Shown here: positions 31,831 to 43,770 of the stretch, piece after piece
Layout: each line of letters starts with the position of its first letter
Numbering within the stretch: the stretch's first letter is position 1
Assembly (NCBI GenBank): GCA_036346395.1
Contig: CM070604.1
Span: 5,503,904-5,567,903 of the forward strand
Source of the DNA: Hsuehochloa calcarea
Taxonomy: Eukaryota > Streptophyta > Magnoliopsida > Poales > Poaceae
Reading direction: 5' to 3'
DNA: 64,000 nucleotides
Translations under genes and position numbers: made by a program
Notes under the pieces: model-generated
The model's input: only the letters and a program-made list of their open reading frames with translations
What the model was told of the DNA's origin: nothing
Databases searched by the model: none

Positions 31831-32646
31831 AAAACTTGATATGTGAATTTTGCCCCTCGGAAGAGTTCCTTTTGTGAAGTGAGGGAGCCAAAGAAACGGT
31901 TTATTGTTGTATTTTACTAATGGGAGGGAGATAGGTGATGGTTCTTGTATACCGGCTAGTGTAATTAGCTGGAGATGTTGTCTGGTAATAGCTTCTGGGG
32001 CTGATGCTGATTGCTGAACATGGCAAGCAAATCAGCGTGTCATGTATCAATTTTCAACCAAGAATTCTAGTTTTGTTTTGCATTTTTCACCTGTCTGAAA
32101 CAATAAAGAACCAACCTGACGTGGATTTGGCCTATGCATCTCATGCGAGGTTGGAAGGACATTACGATTTTGCGGCTTGTACTTCCAAGATAACTAGATA
32201 TCTCTGCTGAGAATTATATCAATGTAGCAAATTTAGAGTTGCTAATCAATTTGCGCAGCAGAAGTTTACAGTGAATCTACCGCATATATCTGATCTAACA
32301 CGGTTACCAGAAGACATACTTGGCAGACGAAGCATTATACTTGGCAGACGAAGCATTCTCACTGACAGGAAAAATGAAATATTACAGAGGAAACATTTTG
32401 AGTATTCATAATTTCATATCACGACATAAGCAAATTGGACAATCTGTAGACATTCCATTCGTCACTGCTATATGCAGCTCTAAAAAACAAAAGCAGCGTA
32501 GTTTCTTCTCTTTTGCTAAAATGTACATGAAGGTCTAGGCCGAACCAATGACCTTACGCCCACTGTCAATCTCAGATATATCGTTTAGAGCATGATATAC
32601 TTCAAGTAGTTGAGCCATGTTACGCGGTATGGAGTTCCAAAACATC
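31831..32646. other. Convergent 3' UTR region of the HAD and ALIS genes
   Basis: The 815 bp between the two stop codons should hold both 3' UTRs. A 21-bp tandem duplication (ATACTTGGCAGACGAAGCAT) lies at 32317-32358. No other gene is seen. Confidence 0.6.
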
Positions 32647-35600
32647 TTAGCGGCCTGCAGGGTGTCTGTTCCAGGATAGGTAGTTGTGATCTCCCAATTT
32701 CCTGCAAAAGGCCATAAATTTGTACGTTAAAAAGACACTCATTCAGATAGGTCAACAAAAAGGAATACTGGTTATTTTCAGACACAATGGGGGTGGTAGT
32801 GTGAAAATCTCTACAAAGTCCATTATTGTGATTAAAAAAACACTTGATCATGTCAGGACATGTATGACCGAGTATGAGCTGAGTAGGGATGTCACATACT
32901 CATAATACCAGGGTAAACCAACTAGTAGTGTAAAAGATCAAAGTAAATGGGAATAGCTGGTTGCCTGGTTCTAGTCCTTTGCCTGACCCTACTAAATTTA
33001 GCAATACAAAAGATGCTTCTACCCAATCTCTTTCAACAAAGGAACGAAGTATGTATAACATGAACTTCGCTCATACAATGATGCAACCCAATGCCTCAAT
33101 GCCACCTACATTTTAATGTGACTAGGAGATGTAAGATAAAATGGAGTTGCATCAATCATAATCAAGATGTCAACATACAACTTCTCTGCAAACTTTATAG
33201 GCTAAGTCCATAAGATTTGGTCCATGCATAACAAATAACATTAATGCTATGAATGTAACTATGCTAGCATAAGCATCTACAATTCTACTTCTACACAGGG
33301 GACTTACAGACTAAATCTAGAAGGTTAACTGCATGTATCATGCATGGCTTACAAACATACCAAGCACATAGCAAATTTTCATTTAATTGCAGCGGATATG
33401 AGCTCAGATGTTACTAACCTTGGTTTTATCACGTATAGCAAGGTGAACGCAAATGCCAAGAAAAAGCAGAGCCCACCGACTATTACATATGCAAAGCCAA
33501 GAAAATCATTCTTCCCTCCAAGCCAGGTTGCAGTGGAAAGGACCAACTTTTTCTTGCCACCAAAGCTATATGTATTGTAGTTGTTATTCAGCCTCACTGT
33601 AATTGTATCATTCTCCTTGAGATCAACGTATATCCTCCCATACAACTTTCTGAATGTTGGAAGTGCTGCAGTCCGCATCCAAACGATAAGGTCCTCTTGC
33701 CCGCTCAACTGTCACATAAAATACTAACTGACATGAATAACTCCTACAGATATTCCATAGTCCATACCCAGAGAACTTTTCTTTATCTATGTGAATTAAG
33801 AACTCAAAAGAAACATAGTTCATCTTGGCAGAAAATTAAGATGTTGAGGGTATATACTAAATGAACTGTTATCTCCCACTCTCCCTACACATATATACAA
33901 CAATGAGATAGTACAGATCAAGAATTCACATACCGGGATCTTTGGGTCAAGCATTCCTCCACCTATGAGTGCACCATTCTGGAAGTTGCTCGGATAGACA
34001 TCTTTGCCAAATTTGTGCTCCCTATCACTCTTCCAGGAGATGTCCTTCTTGTCTACTGTCAAGTTCTCATTACCACGAGTGAAGTTATATGTATCATTGA
34101 ACAAGCTCCAAGCAATTAGACCACAAGGAACAATTGGTTTTCCATCCGCCGTGGTCTTCTCAGGTTCACAAGCGGATGTCTGATTTGCCTTCTTAGCATC
34201 TCTTAGCTGCCCATCGTTTCGGCTCTTCACATACCTGAATTTGGGAAGTGTTATACATGCTAAGTCTCCAATACATGCTATTCTTAGCATATGGTAGGCA
34301 ACTCATTGGTTATTTTGTTACGAATTATACCCTTTCAATTTTAATTGCATCATATACATTGTTATGAATATTTTGTGTATATTCATAAGGCCCAATTGAC
34401 AATATATATAGGGAGTACAAGGGAGATATATCATGTACAGATAAAGAAATACAAAAAGCATATATGGAAATAGAAAAGGATTCCTATTCTAACTATCAGA
34501 CAAAAAAGTCGCAGATCACATCACAGACACTCCAAAATTAGCAAGTAACCACCTCAACAAAGTAACCTCTGCTATCACTGTTGCCATAGCTCTCAACTCA
34601 GGCTCTGCACTCGAACGGGAAACTGCACTCTGCTTCTTTTGTCTTTTAGGCAATCAGGGAGGATCCAAGAAAAACGCAGTAAGCAGAAAGAGAACGATGA
34701 TCAAAAGGATCACTAGTCCAGGTCGCATCAGAGGACGCCTGAAGCTATAGTGAGGTGGAGCTAGGGAAAAATAAACGACGAGAGATAGCCCCACGCAAGT
34801 AGCGAGAACACGAAGAAGGTGACTGTAGTGAAGATAGGTAGAACGAGCCATGAACCAACTCAAAATATGAACAATATAAACAATATCAGGACGAGTGCTC
34901 ACAAGATACACCAAACTCAGAACAAGATATCGATATCGAGTAGGATCCTCAAGAAGATCACCATCAGTGATACGAAACTGTAGGGATAGCTCCATGGGAG
35001 TCTCAGCAGTGCGAGTGTCAGTCAGACCAGACCGATCAAGATCCTGGACATACTTCTGCTGGGAGAGGTAGTAGCCCTCGGGCATGAAAGAGATCTCAAT
35101 CCCAAGAAAGTACGTAAGAGAACCAAGATCAGTTATAAAAAACTGCTCACTGAGATGCTTTTTCACATACGTGATGAATGAGGAATCATCATCAGTGATG
35201 AGCATATCATCAACATACAGAAGAAGCAATGTCCTACTCCGAGATGAGACATGGACAAAAAAGCATGATTATGGGAACTGATAGTGAAACCGACAGCAGT
35301 AATCACTGAGGTGAAACGCGCAAACCAGGCACGAGGAACCTGTTTGAGACCATAAAGAGTACGACGAAGACGACAAACGTGCCCATCGGGAACAGAATAC
35401 CCAGGTGGTGGCTGCATATAGACCTCATGCAAAACACCATTAAGAAAAGCATTCTTAACATACAGTTGAGAGATAGACCATCGGCAAACAGAAGCAACCG
35501 CAACAAGAGTGCGAACAGTGGTCATATGGGCAACAAAGGCAAAAGTCTCATCATAGTAACGACCGTACTCCTGCCAAAAGCCGCGAGCCACAAGACGAGC

Positions 35601-37806
35601 CTTGTAGCGCTCATAGTACCATCAGACCAGGTCTTAATCTTATACACCCGCTTGCACGTGATAGGACGAGTACGCATAGGTGTCAATACAATATCTCAAG
35701 TCTCCGTACGGCGAAGAGCATCAAGCTCCTCTGCCATAGCAAACTGTCACTCAGAATGAGGAGCAGTCTCACGATAAGAACTGTGCTTAGTGACAGAGAG
35801 AGCATGAGCTATCGGAGCAAATCCAAGACGATCAGGAGGTCGAAGGGATGTCCGGTCACGAAGGACATAACGAGGAGCAGCATCAGGAGAATTAGATGTG
35901 AGTGTCAGCAAGATACCTCGAGAGGAGACTGGTGAAGAATGAGGACACCTAGAGTAGTGAATACCAGAGAAACGAGACAGTGATGCTGCAGGAACAAGAG
36001 GCGGTCTTTGCGAGAACAAGAGGCGGTCTTTGCGGCAGAGGGCGCACCAAAGCGAGTATAGAAAGACAATGGCGGAGGGTGGCAAGCTCGGGCTCTTGTC
36101 GTCCTGGGGTCGATGTGCACACCGCCGAACGGCGATGGCGGCGTCGAGTCAGGCCGCGGTGGCGTCGGGCTCGGGCAGCGTCAACCGGAAGGGGCGGCGT
36201 CGGGCGGCGATCTAAGCAGCTGCGTGCGTGCGCAAAGCAGAGGAACGCGATCCGTGCTACGTCGGGGCACGCTGAAGGGCAACGACGACCTGGCGACCGA
36301 TCTGTGCGGCGATGACGAGGATGGCAGCAGAAAGTGCTAGGTTAGTGCCCTAACTCTGATACCATGTTATGAATATTTTGTGTGTATTCATGAGGGCCAA
36401 TGGGCAATATATGTAAGGAGTACAAGGGGATATGTCATCTATAGATAAGGCAATACAAAAGACATATATGGAAATAGAAAAGGATTCCTATTCTAACATA
36501 CATTAGCAGGAAATAGAAAAGGATTCCTATTCTAACATACATTCGCAATTCACAAAGAAACAGGAAACTGAGTAGTTGCCAAATTATGCGAGAAGGCTAA
36601 AATATTTAACTGATTGCCTGAAAACCTCAAATAAGATCATACCTCCTATGATTCTGGTAGAAGTTATCAAGTTGGTAATACACAAAAATTGGCTGATTCA
36701 TATCCTTTGTAACCTGGAGAGAAACATTCAGTTCATTTTTTAGCCAAGAAACTGACAGAAGATGTTGGCTTTTATAGCCGCATGCTCACTGCAAATTCAT
36801 AAACATGTTATACACTCCAAATAATCTTTCACAAATCTATTTATTGCACTGTTGCTTCTAACATACCCTAATCCTATAGATTATGAGTAAATCCCCAGGA
36901 AACTAAGCATATTACCGTGAGAGTTCTTGTGCACTCTTTGGATATGCTCGAGTTCTGGATGTAGCCAAGCTTGTTATCAGTCATGTTAACTGGCACACAT
37001 GCATCATCGTACCGATCAATAATCTCAACAACCTGCAATCATTCAGCATAAATCAAAACAGAAACTATCACAACGTCTATCTTAACATAAGGTGTAAAAG
37101 AATAAGATACGCAGCGTACATCTCGTGCCGCTAGCAGCGAAACGACACCAACAGGGACAAAGATGACTCCAACAAGGAAAAACACTGAGACAACCTACAT
37201 AACACAATCCAAAACATCTGTGAGCTGCTCCAACATGCGCTTTTTATCCTCTAGAAGCAGTAGCATCATAATCTCTAGAACCAGTAAGCTTACCCATTTC
37301 GGAGTAAGGATTGGCTTACAAGCCGGTAGCTCCTGCTGCGTGAACTTTGAATCTGTTCATAAGAATTTTGGAGTAAGAATTGGCTTACTAGACAGAAACA
37401 TAAGCAATTCCTCTAAATCAACATTTCGATCTCAAAGGTTGATTAATGGCCATTGCTCGTACACAAGCAAATAATACCATCATGTACCAACTAGATTGAA
37501 GGTTTTTCTGGATTAAACTAGCTATAATCGCTAGGGTAAGCTCCCTTGCTTAATACGGGAAATATAGCAACCAAAAACACTTTTCCGCAGCTAGCATATC
37601 GAGACCCCAAACTAACAAGATTAACACCATCAAGAACACTACATCCCATCCATCCTTAGCAACAAGAACAAAAAGAAAAGAACCACCAAGAATATCAAGA
37701 TTCGAAGATAGATCTCACACTTGGGCATCTTGGTGTTCCTCCTGGCCGCGCCCCCATCCCCATCCCCGGATCCGCCGTTGCTCGTGCCGGCCGCGTGGTT
37801 GTTCAT
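32647..37806 (-). CDS. CDC50/LEM3-family protein, ALA-interacting (P4-ATPase) subunit
   Basis: Eight exons: 37719-37806, 37294-37352, 37120-37194, 36916-37032, 36643-36713, 33934-34234, 33419-33708 and 32647-32701; they sum to 1056 nt (351 aa) in frame. Family marks: YSKFTQQELPACKPILTP at residues 30-47, a first membrane span at ~50-72, IIDRYDDAC, YYQLDNFYQNHRRYVKSR, CGLIAWSLFNDTYNFTR, DLIVWMRTAALPTFRKLYG, NNYNTYSFGGKKKLVLST, second span at ~307-331, and the end YLSWNRHPAGR. The large lumenal loop has several N-glycosylation sites (NMT, NSS, NDT, NFT, NLT). Such proteins are obligate beta subunits that let P4-ATPase flippases leave the ER and act in Golgi and plasma membranes. The start ATG at 37806 is the first in frame; the Gly/Asp-rich N-terminus is cytosolic and variable. 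Intron 5 (~2.4 kb) hosts a Copia element in the same orientation. Confidence 0.94.
34355..34359. repeat. Target-site duplication TACAT (left)
   Basis: Pairs with TACAT at 36499-36503 across the Copia insertion. Confidence 0.88.
34360..36498 (-). mobile_element. Internally deleted Copia element in intron 5 of the ALIS gene
   Basis: LTRs at 34360-34494 and 36365-36498, both starting TGTTATGAATATTTTGTGT, with TACAT duplications. The primer site CTCTGATACCA (36354-36364) adjoins the right LTR. Only RT, part of RNase H and a linker (RYVLRDRTSLRPPDR) remain; gag, protease and the integrase core are missing, so the element is 2.1 kb. The LTRs differ at about 15-20 positions by eye, so it is older than the Copia at 9008. 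It lies in the same orientation as the host gene. Confidence 0.92.
34654..35591 (-). pseudogene. Copia reverse transcriptase remnant
   Basis: Frame 35591-35163 encodes the first RT half (YDETFAFVAHMTTVRTLVAV, then YGLKQVPRAWFARF). Frame 35229-34654 encodes YVDDMLITDDD, LTYFLGIEISFMPEGYYLS and STRPDIVYIVHILSWF. A frameshift at about 35200 separates them, just before the catalytic YVDD. Confidence 0.88.
36504..36542. repeat. 39-bp tandem duplication of LTR end plus target site
   Basis: The last 29 bp of the LTR and its TACAT flank (starting at 36470, GGAAATAGAAAAGGATTCCT) are repeated from 36509 and end again in TACAT at 36538-36542. The period is 39 bp. Confidence 0.85.
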
Positions 37807-40000
37807 CGCACCAAGCCTCAAAGAACCTCCCCCAGAAGCCTAGAAACTTCGTGACCACGCCAAAATCGCAGCCTGCCCGGTCCGGAAGCAAGAACCGGGC
37901 TCCCCGCACACCACAAGAGGCGGTTTCTGCTGGTGATTCGAGGTGGGTACAAGAAACAAAAATGAGGGAGGTGGGGAACTTGCTGCGATCTTCGTGCTCT
38001 TTGTTCTCGCCTTCCTTCTTGCGAAGGTTGCAAGGAAGAAGGGGTAGTGATTTGACCCCGGCACCCGGGGAGGACGAGGAGAGGAGGGCACTGCGGTAGG
38101 TGGGGTGGGTGGGCTTTGCGTCGAGCCGGCAGAGACGACTTGGGGTCGGGGAGTCGAAGTGGTAAAAGCAAGAATTTTTTTTATTTAATATTTTAAAAGT
38201 AACAACTCTAATTTTATTTTTAATTCGGATGGTAAAAATATATTATCATATCGCATCCATCTCAGCGTGGTAAACTAGAGTTGCCATACAACTTTGTTGG
38301 CGTGACAAGAGTTAGCTAAAAAACAGACGTATGTTGACTCGAAAGGCTATCGTGGCAAGCCACACAGCGGTCGGTGACGTGACAGTACAGTTTGATCATG
38401 TCACAGCTTATGACGTGATAAAGAAAAGTTAGAACTGAAAATAACGTTAGGAGGATGTTATTCTTAAAATATTTTTTAAAATGACTTTTTTAAAAAAGAA
38501 TCTCTAAAAGAACTGCTTTTCCTTTCGGTTTTCATTGTCTGTTTTTATTCTCCAAGTTTCTCTTTTTATTTTTCTGTTGAGTTTCCCCCTCCTAATAGCG
38601 CTTGTATGTTTTTTTTGGTTTAATTGAGGGTATATATTGGTACAATTACATACGATAGGCGATTTTTTCCCTATTTGACATTATTGAGGACGGTAATAGC
38701 AAATCTGGTGGTTGAGGCGACGAAATGCCATTTTTAACACCACGGTCGTCCCGGCGAGCGATACATGTCCTACATCGGTCATCCAAGCGCACGAAGTCAC
38801 CGCATCCGTACCCCTGGCCCGAACGGCTTGCATGCGCCACGTGACTCACTGCCGTGTGTCCTACGTGCGGTAGGCCCTTGTCCGAGCCACCCTGGCCTGG
38901 ACAACCCCACGATCACCACGCGCCCGCCGCTGGGCGTCTCGTGTCCCGCCACCCAATTCCGTGCCCCCCGGCACGGACTTGCGCGACGCCCGCGACGTGG
39001 CCGCCTGCCTGATGTTGCCGTGGTTCCATGAGCCACACTCCTTATCCGGTTTCCCTTTGCCCGGATGTGGGAATTTAACTGTAGACTAATTTGCATATGT
39101 TGAAATAAACACCAGCAAAATCAGTTCATCTAAACCACAACGCGTTGGAATTCGTTGCCAAGTGGTTGAAATAAGAACTCCACGTCATGTGCCGCGTCTC
39201 GCTTTCTAGAAGCAAGCAAGGGTGGACTACGGCGCCACCTTTCGATCGTAGAATCCTTTTGCTCCTTCCATGCTTCATCTACCTGGAGATAACCACGTAC
39301 GTAATGTTCAATAGAGAACATTCATGTGTGGAACGTTCTTACATTAACACTGGTCGGTCGCAATTACAAGAAGTACTTAGCGGTCGTTAGTCTCGTTTGA
39401 AGTCAAATGTCAAAGTTCAAGCAATAGCATCTGGAAGACAATGGCGACAGTTAGTTTACTGTTTTTTATATATATATAAGAGAAATCACTAATTCGAATC
39501 GGTTTAATCTTATAATTGCTGAATTTATATGTGTACAGAACTAGAGATGATTGGATGAGAAATAGCTTCCGCAATCGACCAATGTTGAAAGACTTGACTC
39601 TGACCGTGATAGTACTGCGTTCATTCGGTATGTTCGGTGAATACTGTTTGGTAAATATGGGATACTCGGTAAATACGGTATTGCTAACTTGGTAAATACA
39701 ATATTATTTAAAATATAGTTTGGTATCAGTATATACCAATTTACTTGTGTTGTTACCAAAGTTGACAAAAACTGCCAATATCGATAAGTCTAGGCTCCTA
39801 ATATTAACACTGTTCTAACACTGGCAGGTGGTAGCATTCAAACAAAAGCCAACAACTTGCAGTGTGTTCGGCTCCTCAAACGGGACAAAAGTCACGAACC
39901 CATGACACAGGACGGCAGGAGCTGGGCTAGTAGGTGACCGGGTGTGGGACGGTGGGATGGGCTGGCTGCGATACAAGCCAAGCACGCACGCGGGCGGGCC
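37807..40000. other. Upstream region of the ALIS gene and intergenic DNA
   Basis: 37807-38100 is GC-rich and fits the 5' leader and core promoter. Beyond that no gene is supported. A GC-rich block at 38740-39040 has an 88-codon frame with no domain. 39600-39720 repeats GGTAAATACGGTAT-like words. Confidence 0.4.
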
Positions 40001-40002
40001 GG

Positions 40003-40830
40003 TTGGTTGGCCCAATGTCGCGTCGCGCTGCCACGAGCGGGCGTAGGGTGTGGTGCGGGCCGAAAGAGCTAGCGTGATGGATGTTGGGTTACACTGATTA
40101 GGTTTTTAGCCGTTTTAACCAAAAATCCGAATAAACATTATTTCTAGAAACCGAACTTAATACCGGTCAAACCGAGTTGATCAGTACGATCTGATTTTTT
40201 CGGTTCGGTGCAGAAGCTACGTGATACGAAGTTCTGAACCGACGCAAACACACTTAAAATGGCAGAAAGAACAACTATGCTTTCTCTTTATTGCTTTTGT
40301 GTTTGCCTAGAAAGCAAGACCAGAGGGACTCGGCCACTCCTTCGATTTGATTTTAAATAATACTATTTTAAAAGATAATTATAAAATTAAATAGCCGAAT
40401 TTATTTTTTTAAAAAAAACTAGGGGCAATGGCGACAGGTTCTGTTGACATCAATCCAACTTACTGTCGTTATTTGTACTGGCGGCATAAAGTAAACAGTG
40501 TTCCTATCGCCAGTTAAAATTGTGACCGAAACTGTGGACTTAAAGATCAAAAATCGGTGAAAATCTCATTTTAATTCCAAAAAAATAGAAGAGAGGGAGA
40601 AGAGACACGGTGAAGCCATGTCAATTCGTAGCGGAGGAGAAAGTTAGAGCATCAGATCTGGTCAGCCATTTTGTAGGTATATATTTTTGCAACTTCGTAC
40701 ATTATTTCAAAACCTTGTCGGTTAGCAAATAAAAATAGCGACATAGGATTCAATACATTAAATAATTTTAGCTACTTATGTAGTACATCATTTGAGACAT
40801 ATGATTCAATACATTAGATAATTTTAGTTG
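40003..40830 (+). repeat. Tandem duplication of 828 bp, copy 1
   Basis: It starts GGTTGGTTGGCCCAATGTCGC and is followed immediately by a near-identical copy (shift 828 bp, for example CGCGCTGCC at 40024 and 40852). It contains GGGGCAATGGCGACAGG and CCTATCGCCAGTT blocks and an internal repeat GATTCAATACATTAGATAA. Confidence 0.88.
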
Positions 40831-41668
40831 TTGGTTGGCACAATGTCGCGCCGCGCTGCCACGAGCGGGCGTAGGGTGTGGTGCGGGTCGAAAGAGCTAG
40901 CTTGATGGATGTTGGGTTACACTGATTAGGCTTTTAACCGTTTTTAACCAAAAACCCAAATAAACATTATTTGTAGAAACCGAACTTAATACCAGTCAAA
41001 CCGAGTTAATTAGTACGTTTTGATTTTTTCAGTTCGGTACAGAAGCTACGTGATACGAAGTTCTGAACCGACGCAAACACACTTAAAATGGCAGAAATAA
41101 CAACTCTGCTTTCTCTTTATTGCTTTTGTGTTTGCCGAGAAAGCAAAACCAGAGGGACTCGGCCACTCCCTTCGATTTGATTTTAAATAATACTATTTTA
41201 AAAAATAATTATAAAATTAAATAGCCGAATTTATTTTTTTACAAAAAAACTAGGGGTAATGGCGAATGGTTATGTTGACATCAGTCCAACCTACTGTCGT
41301 TATTTGTACTGGCGGCATAAAGTAAACAGTGTTCCTATCGCCAGTTGAAATTATGACAGAAACTGTGGACTTAAAGCCCAAAAATCGGTGAAAATCTCAT
41401 TTTAATTCCAAAAAAATAGAAGAGAGGGAGAAGAGGGGGGAGACATGGTGAAGCCATGTCAATTCGTAGCGGAGGAGACAGTTGGAGCATCAGATCTGGT
41501 CAGCCATTTTGTATGTACATATTTTTGCAACTTCGTACATTATTTCGAAACCTTGTCGGTTAGCAAATAAAAATAGCGATATAGGATTCAATACATTAAA
41601 TAATTTTAGCTATTTATGTAGTACATCATTTGAGACATATGATTCAATACATTAGATAATTTTAGTTG
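40831..41668 (+). repeat. Tandem duplication of 828 bp, copy 2
   Basis: Matches copy 1 with scattered substitutions and small indels (about 95% by eye). The junction is TTTTAGTTG|TTGGTTGG. Confidence 0.88.
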
Positions 41669-42690
41669 TTTTATGCGGTACATTATTTGAGGCTTGTGTA
41701 CTTTAGTTCATCGCGTAGATTTTTTTTGTAGTACTCGAACGATTTAGAATCAATCTGCACAAATAGGAAGACACCTTGAGAATAGCTAGGTGTCTCTTTA
41801 AAATCTGAAAAAATGGAGAGTATATAAGTAGGGTAGGTAGAGCTTAATCATAATAATCCCAGCTTAATTTTATTTTTCCATTTGTGCGCGGTAATTATTT
41901 TGTTAATACCGAAAAGTCTTTTGAAACTAGGAAAATAGCACGACACATCATAAATTGTAAAAAAATTCAGGAGTCACTACATAGATTACATAGAACTTAT
42001 TTTTGATTCCATTTGCACACGGTAAATATTTAAAAAATGCTGGAGACATTTTTAAACAAAAAAGTAGCAAGATACCTATTAAAAATCTGTAAAAAAACTG
42101 CAGACTAGCATAGTATGATTTGTAGAGCCTAATTGAAGTAATCCCAACGTAATTTTGATTTCTGTTTGTGTGCGGTAATTATTTTGTTTGTGCTGATAAT
42201 ACTTTTTAAACATAGAAAATAGCTTGACACATCTAAAAATTGTAAAAAATATATATGTAGTTGCTACATAGCTTACCCATAGCTAAATTGAAATATTATG
42301 AACTTCATTTTTTGTTTTATTTGCACACGGTAATATTTACAAAATGCTAGAGACACTTTTTAAACAAGAAAAGTAGAGAGACGCATATTACAAATCTGTA
42401 AAAATTGCACAATAGCTTAGTAGGGTTTGTAAAGCCTAATCAAAATAATCCCAACATTATTTTGATTGTCGTTTGCACGCAGTAATCATTCTGTTAGTGT
42501 CGGAAATACTTTTTAAACTAGGGTAATAATAACATTCCTATGGAATAACTGTAAAAATTGCAGAGTAGGTTAGTAGGGGTTTTTATAGCTTAATCCAAAT
42601 AATCTCAACTTAAATTTGGTTTTTATTTGTGTATTTTGATTACCTTTTGTATATGTTTAATAGTTTTTACAATGTATGCGCTGAATTTTC
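41669..42690 (+). repeat. Degenerate tandem repeats upstream of the mobile-domain pseudogene
   Basis: Recurring words at 140-150 bp steps: AATAATCCCAACTTAATTTT, TTTGCACACGGTAATTATTT, ACTTTTTAAAC and TCTGTAAAAATTGCAGA-like. At least five units lie between 41845 and 42620, alternating so that every second unit is more alike. Confidence 0.75.
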
Positions 42691-42694
42691 AGCT

Positions 42695-43770
42695 ATGGCG
42701 GATCGCGGACACGCTACGTAGTGGTCGTACGAGTTACTTGACCTAGTCATTGACACCCATCATCGTAGCCGCCTCAGTACCATCCTCCTCCGGGAGGGCG
42801 AGGTGGCGATTGAGCCTGGTGCGCCGCGGCTACGCATGCCCATGAGGGCGTAGAGGGTGGACCCACGTTGGATTCCGAGGTACGTGCAGTTGTGACCTTC
42901 GCATAGTTATTTGCAGCCTAACTACTTTGGGTGGACTAACATTTATTCTTAATCATTTTTGACGCAGTTTGAGCCTAGCAGACCTCCTTCCACTGGCGAG
43001 GATGGTCGAGGCGACGTGGGAGGACGACCAGGACCGCACGGGCGGTGGTCGTACATCCAGACGATTTCCATACGATCGGTGCCTCCTGCCGGTGCTCGTT
43101 GACCGGTGGAGGCCGGAGACGCATACATTTCACCTCCCGTGTGGGGAGATGGAGCCGACGCTTCAAGTCGTGGCTTTTCTAACCGGGTTGCCCTGCGCCG
43201 ATTTCCCCCTAGCGGCGTACGACATCCTGGCCACGTGGCGCACAAAGTTCCTAAAGAGATTCCAGGGGGTGTTGCTGTCGGACAGCGACTATAGGGAGTT
43301 TAGCAGCGTCCATGGGCCAACGCTGATATGGATCTGCCAATTATACGTAAGTATTTTTAACTCTTGTCTTCTTCTTACAGCCCGAGTGTATGGCAGAGGA
43401 CGCACCACCACACGGTGAGGAGGCACTTTGAGGCCTACTTGTTGTGGCTATTTGGGTGGGTGATGTTCGTGGGGTCCCACGGCAACAGTGTCAACAAACA
43501 CTACATCTAGTACGCACCAGCCGTACGCATGGGGCCCGGATTTGCTTTGCGCAACGTACCACGGACTGTACGATGTGTGCCACCGTTCAGGATAGCTCCA
43601 TCCTCTCTGGATGTCCACTGCTACTTTAGTTGTAATCCTTCAAGCGTGTTCAGATTGGAAGACCACAGCCGGACCTGTAAGTGTACACAGTCAACATGTA
43701 CGGCGAGGACGACGACGTGGACCTGCCGACCATGGGTACGGTGTGGTGTCGCCGATAGGTAAATTTCCTA
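42695..43770 (+). pseudogene. Plant mobile domain (PMD) protein, degraded
   Basis: An ATG at 42695 opens MADRGHAT, then a stop, then WSYELLDLVIDTHHRSRLS. After an intron-like gap, 42969-43348 encodes the PMD signature LVDRWRPETHTFHLPCGEM followed by EPTLQVVAFLTGLPCADFPL. Further on come HFEAYLLWLFGWVMF and NMYGEDDDVDLPTMG in shifting frames. PMD genes occur as cellular MAIN-like genes and as passengers of plant Mutator-like and Gypsy transposons; degradation here favours the transposon form. No terminal repeats were identified. Confidence 0.75.

Noticed and set aside
37639..37821. Start of the ALIS protein at 37821 (non-ATG)
   Set aside because: That frame begins at a TTG; the first in-frame ATG is at 37806 and gives the usual family length.
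38765..39031. 88-codon frame as a small gene
   Set aside because: Composition-driven, Pro/Arg-rich, no domain or regulatory context.
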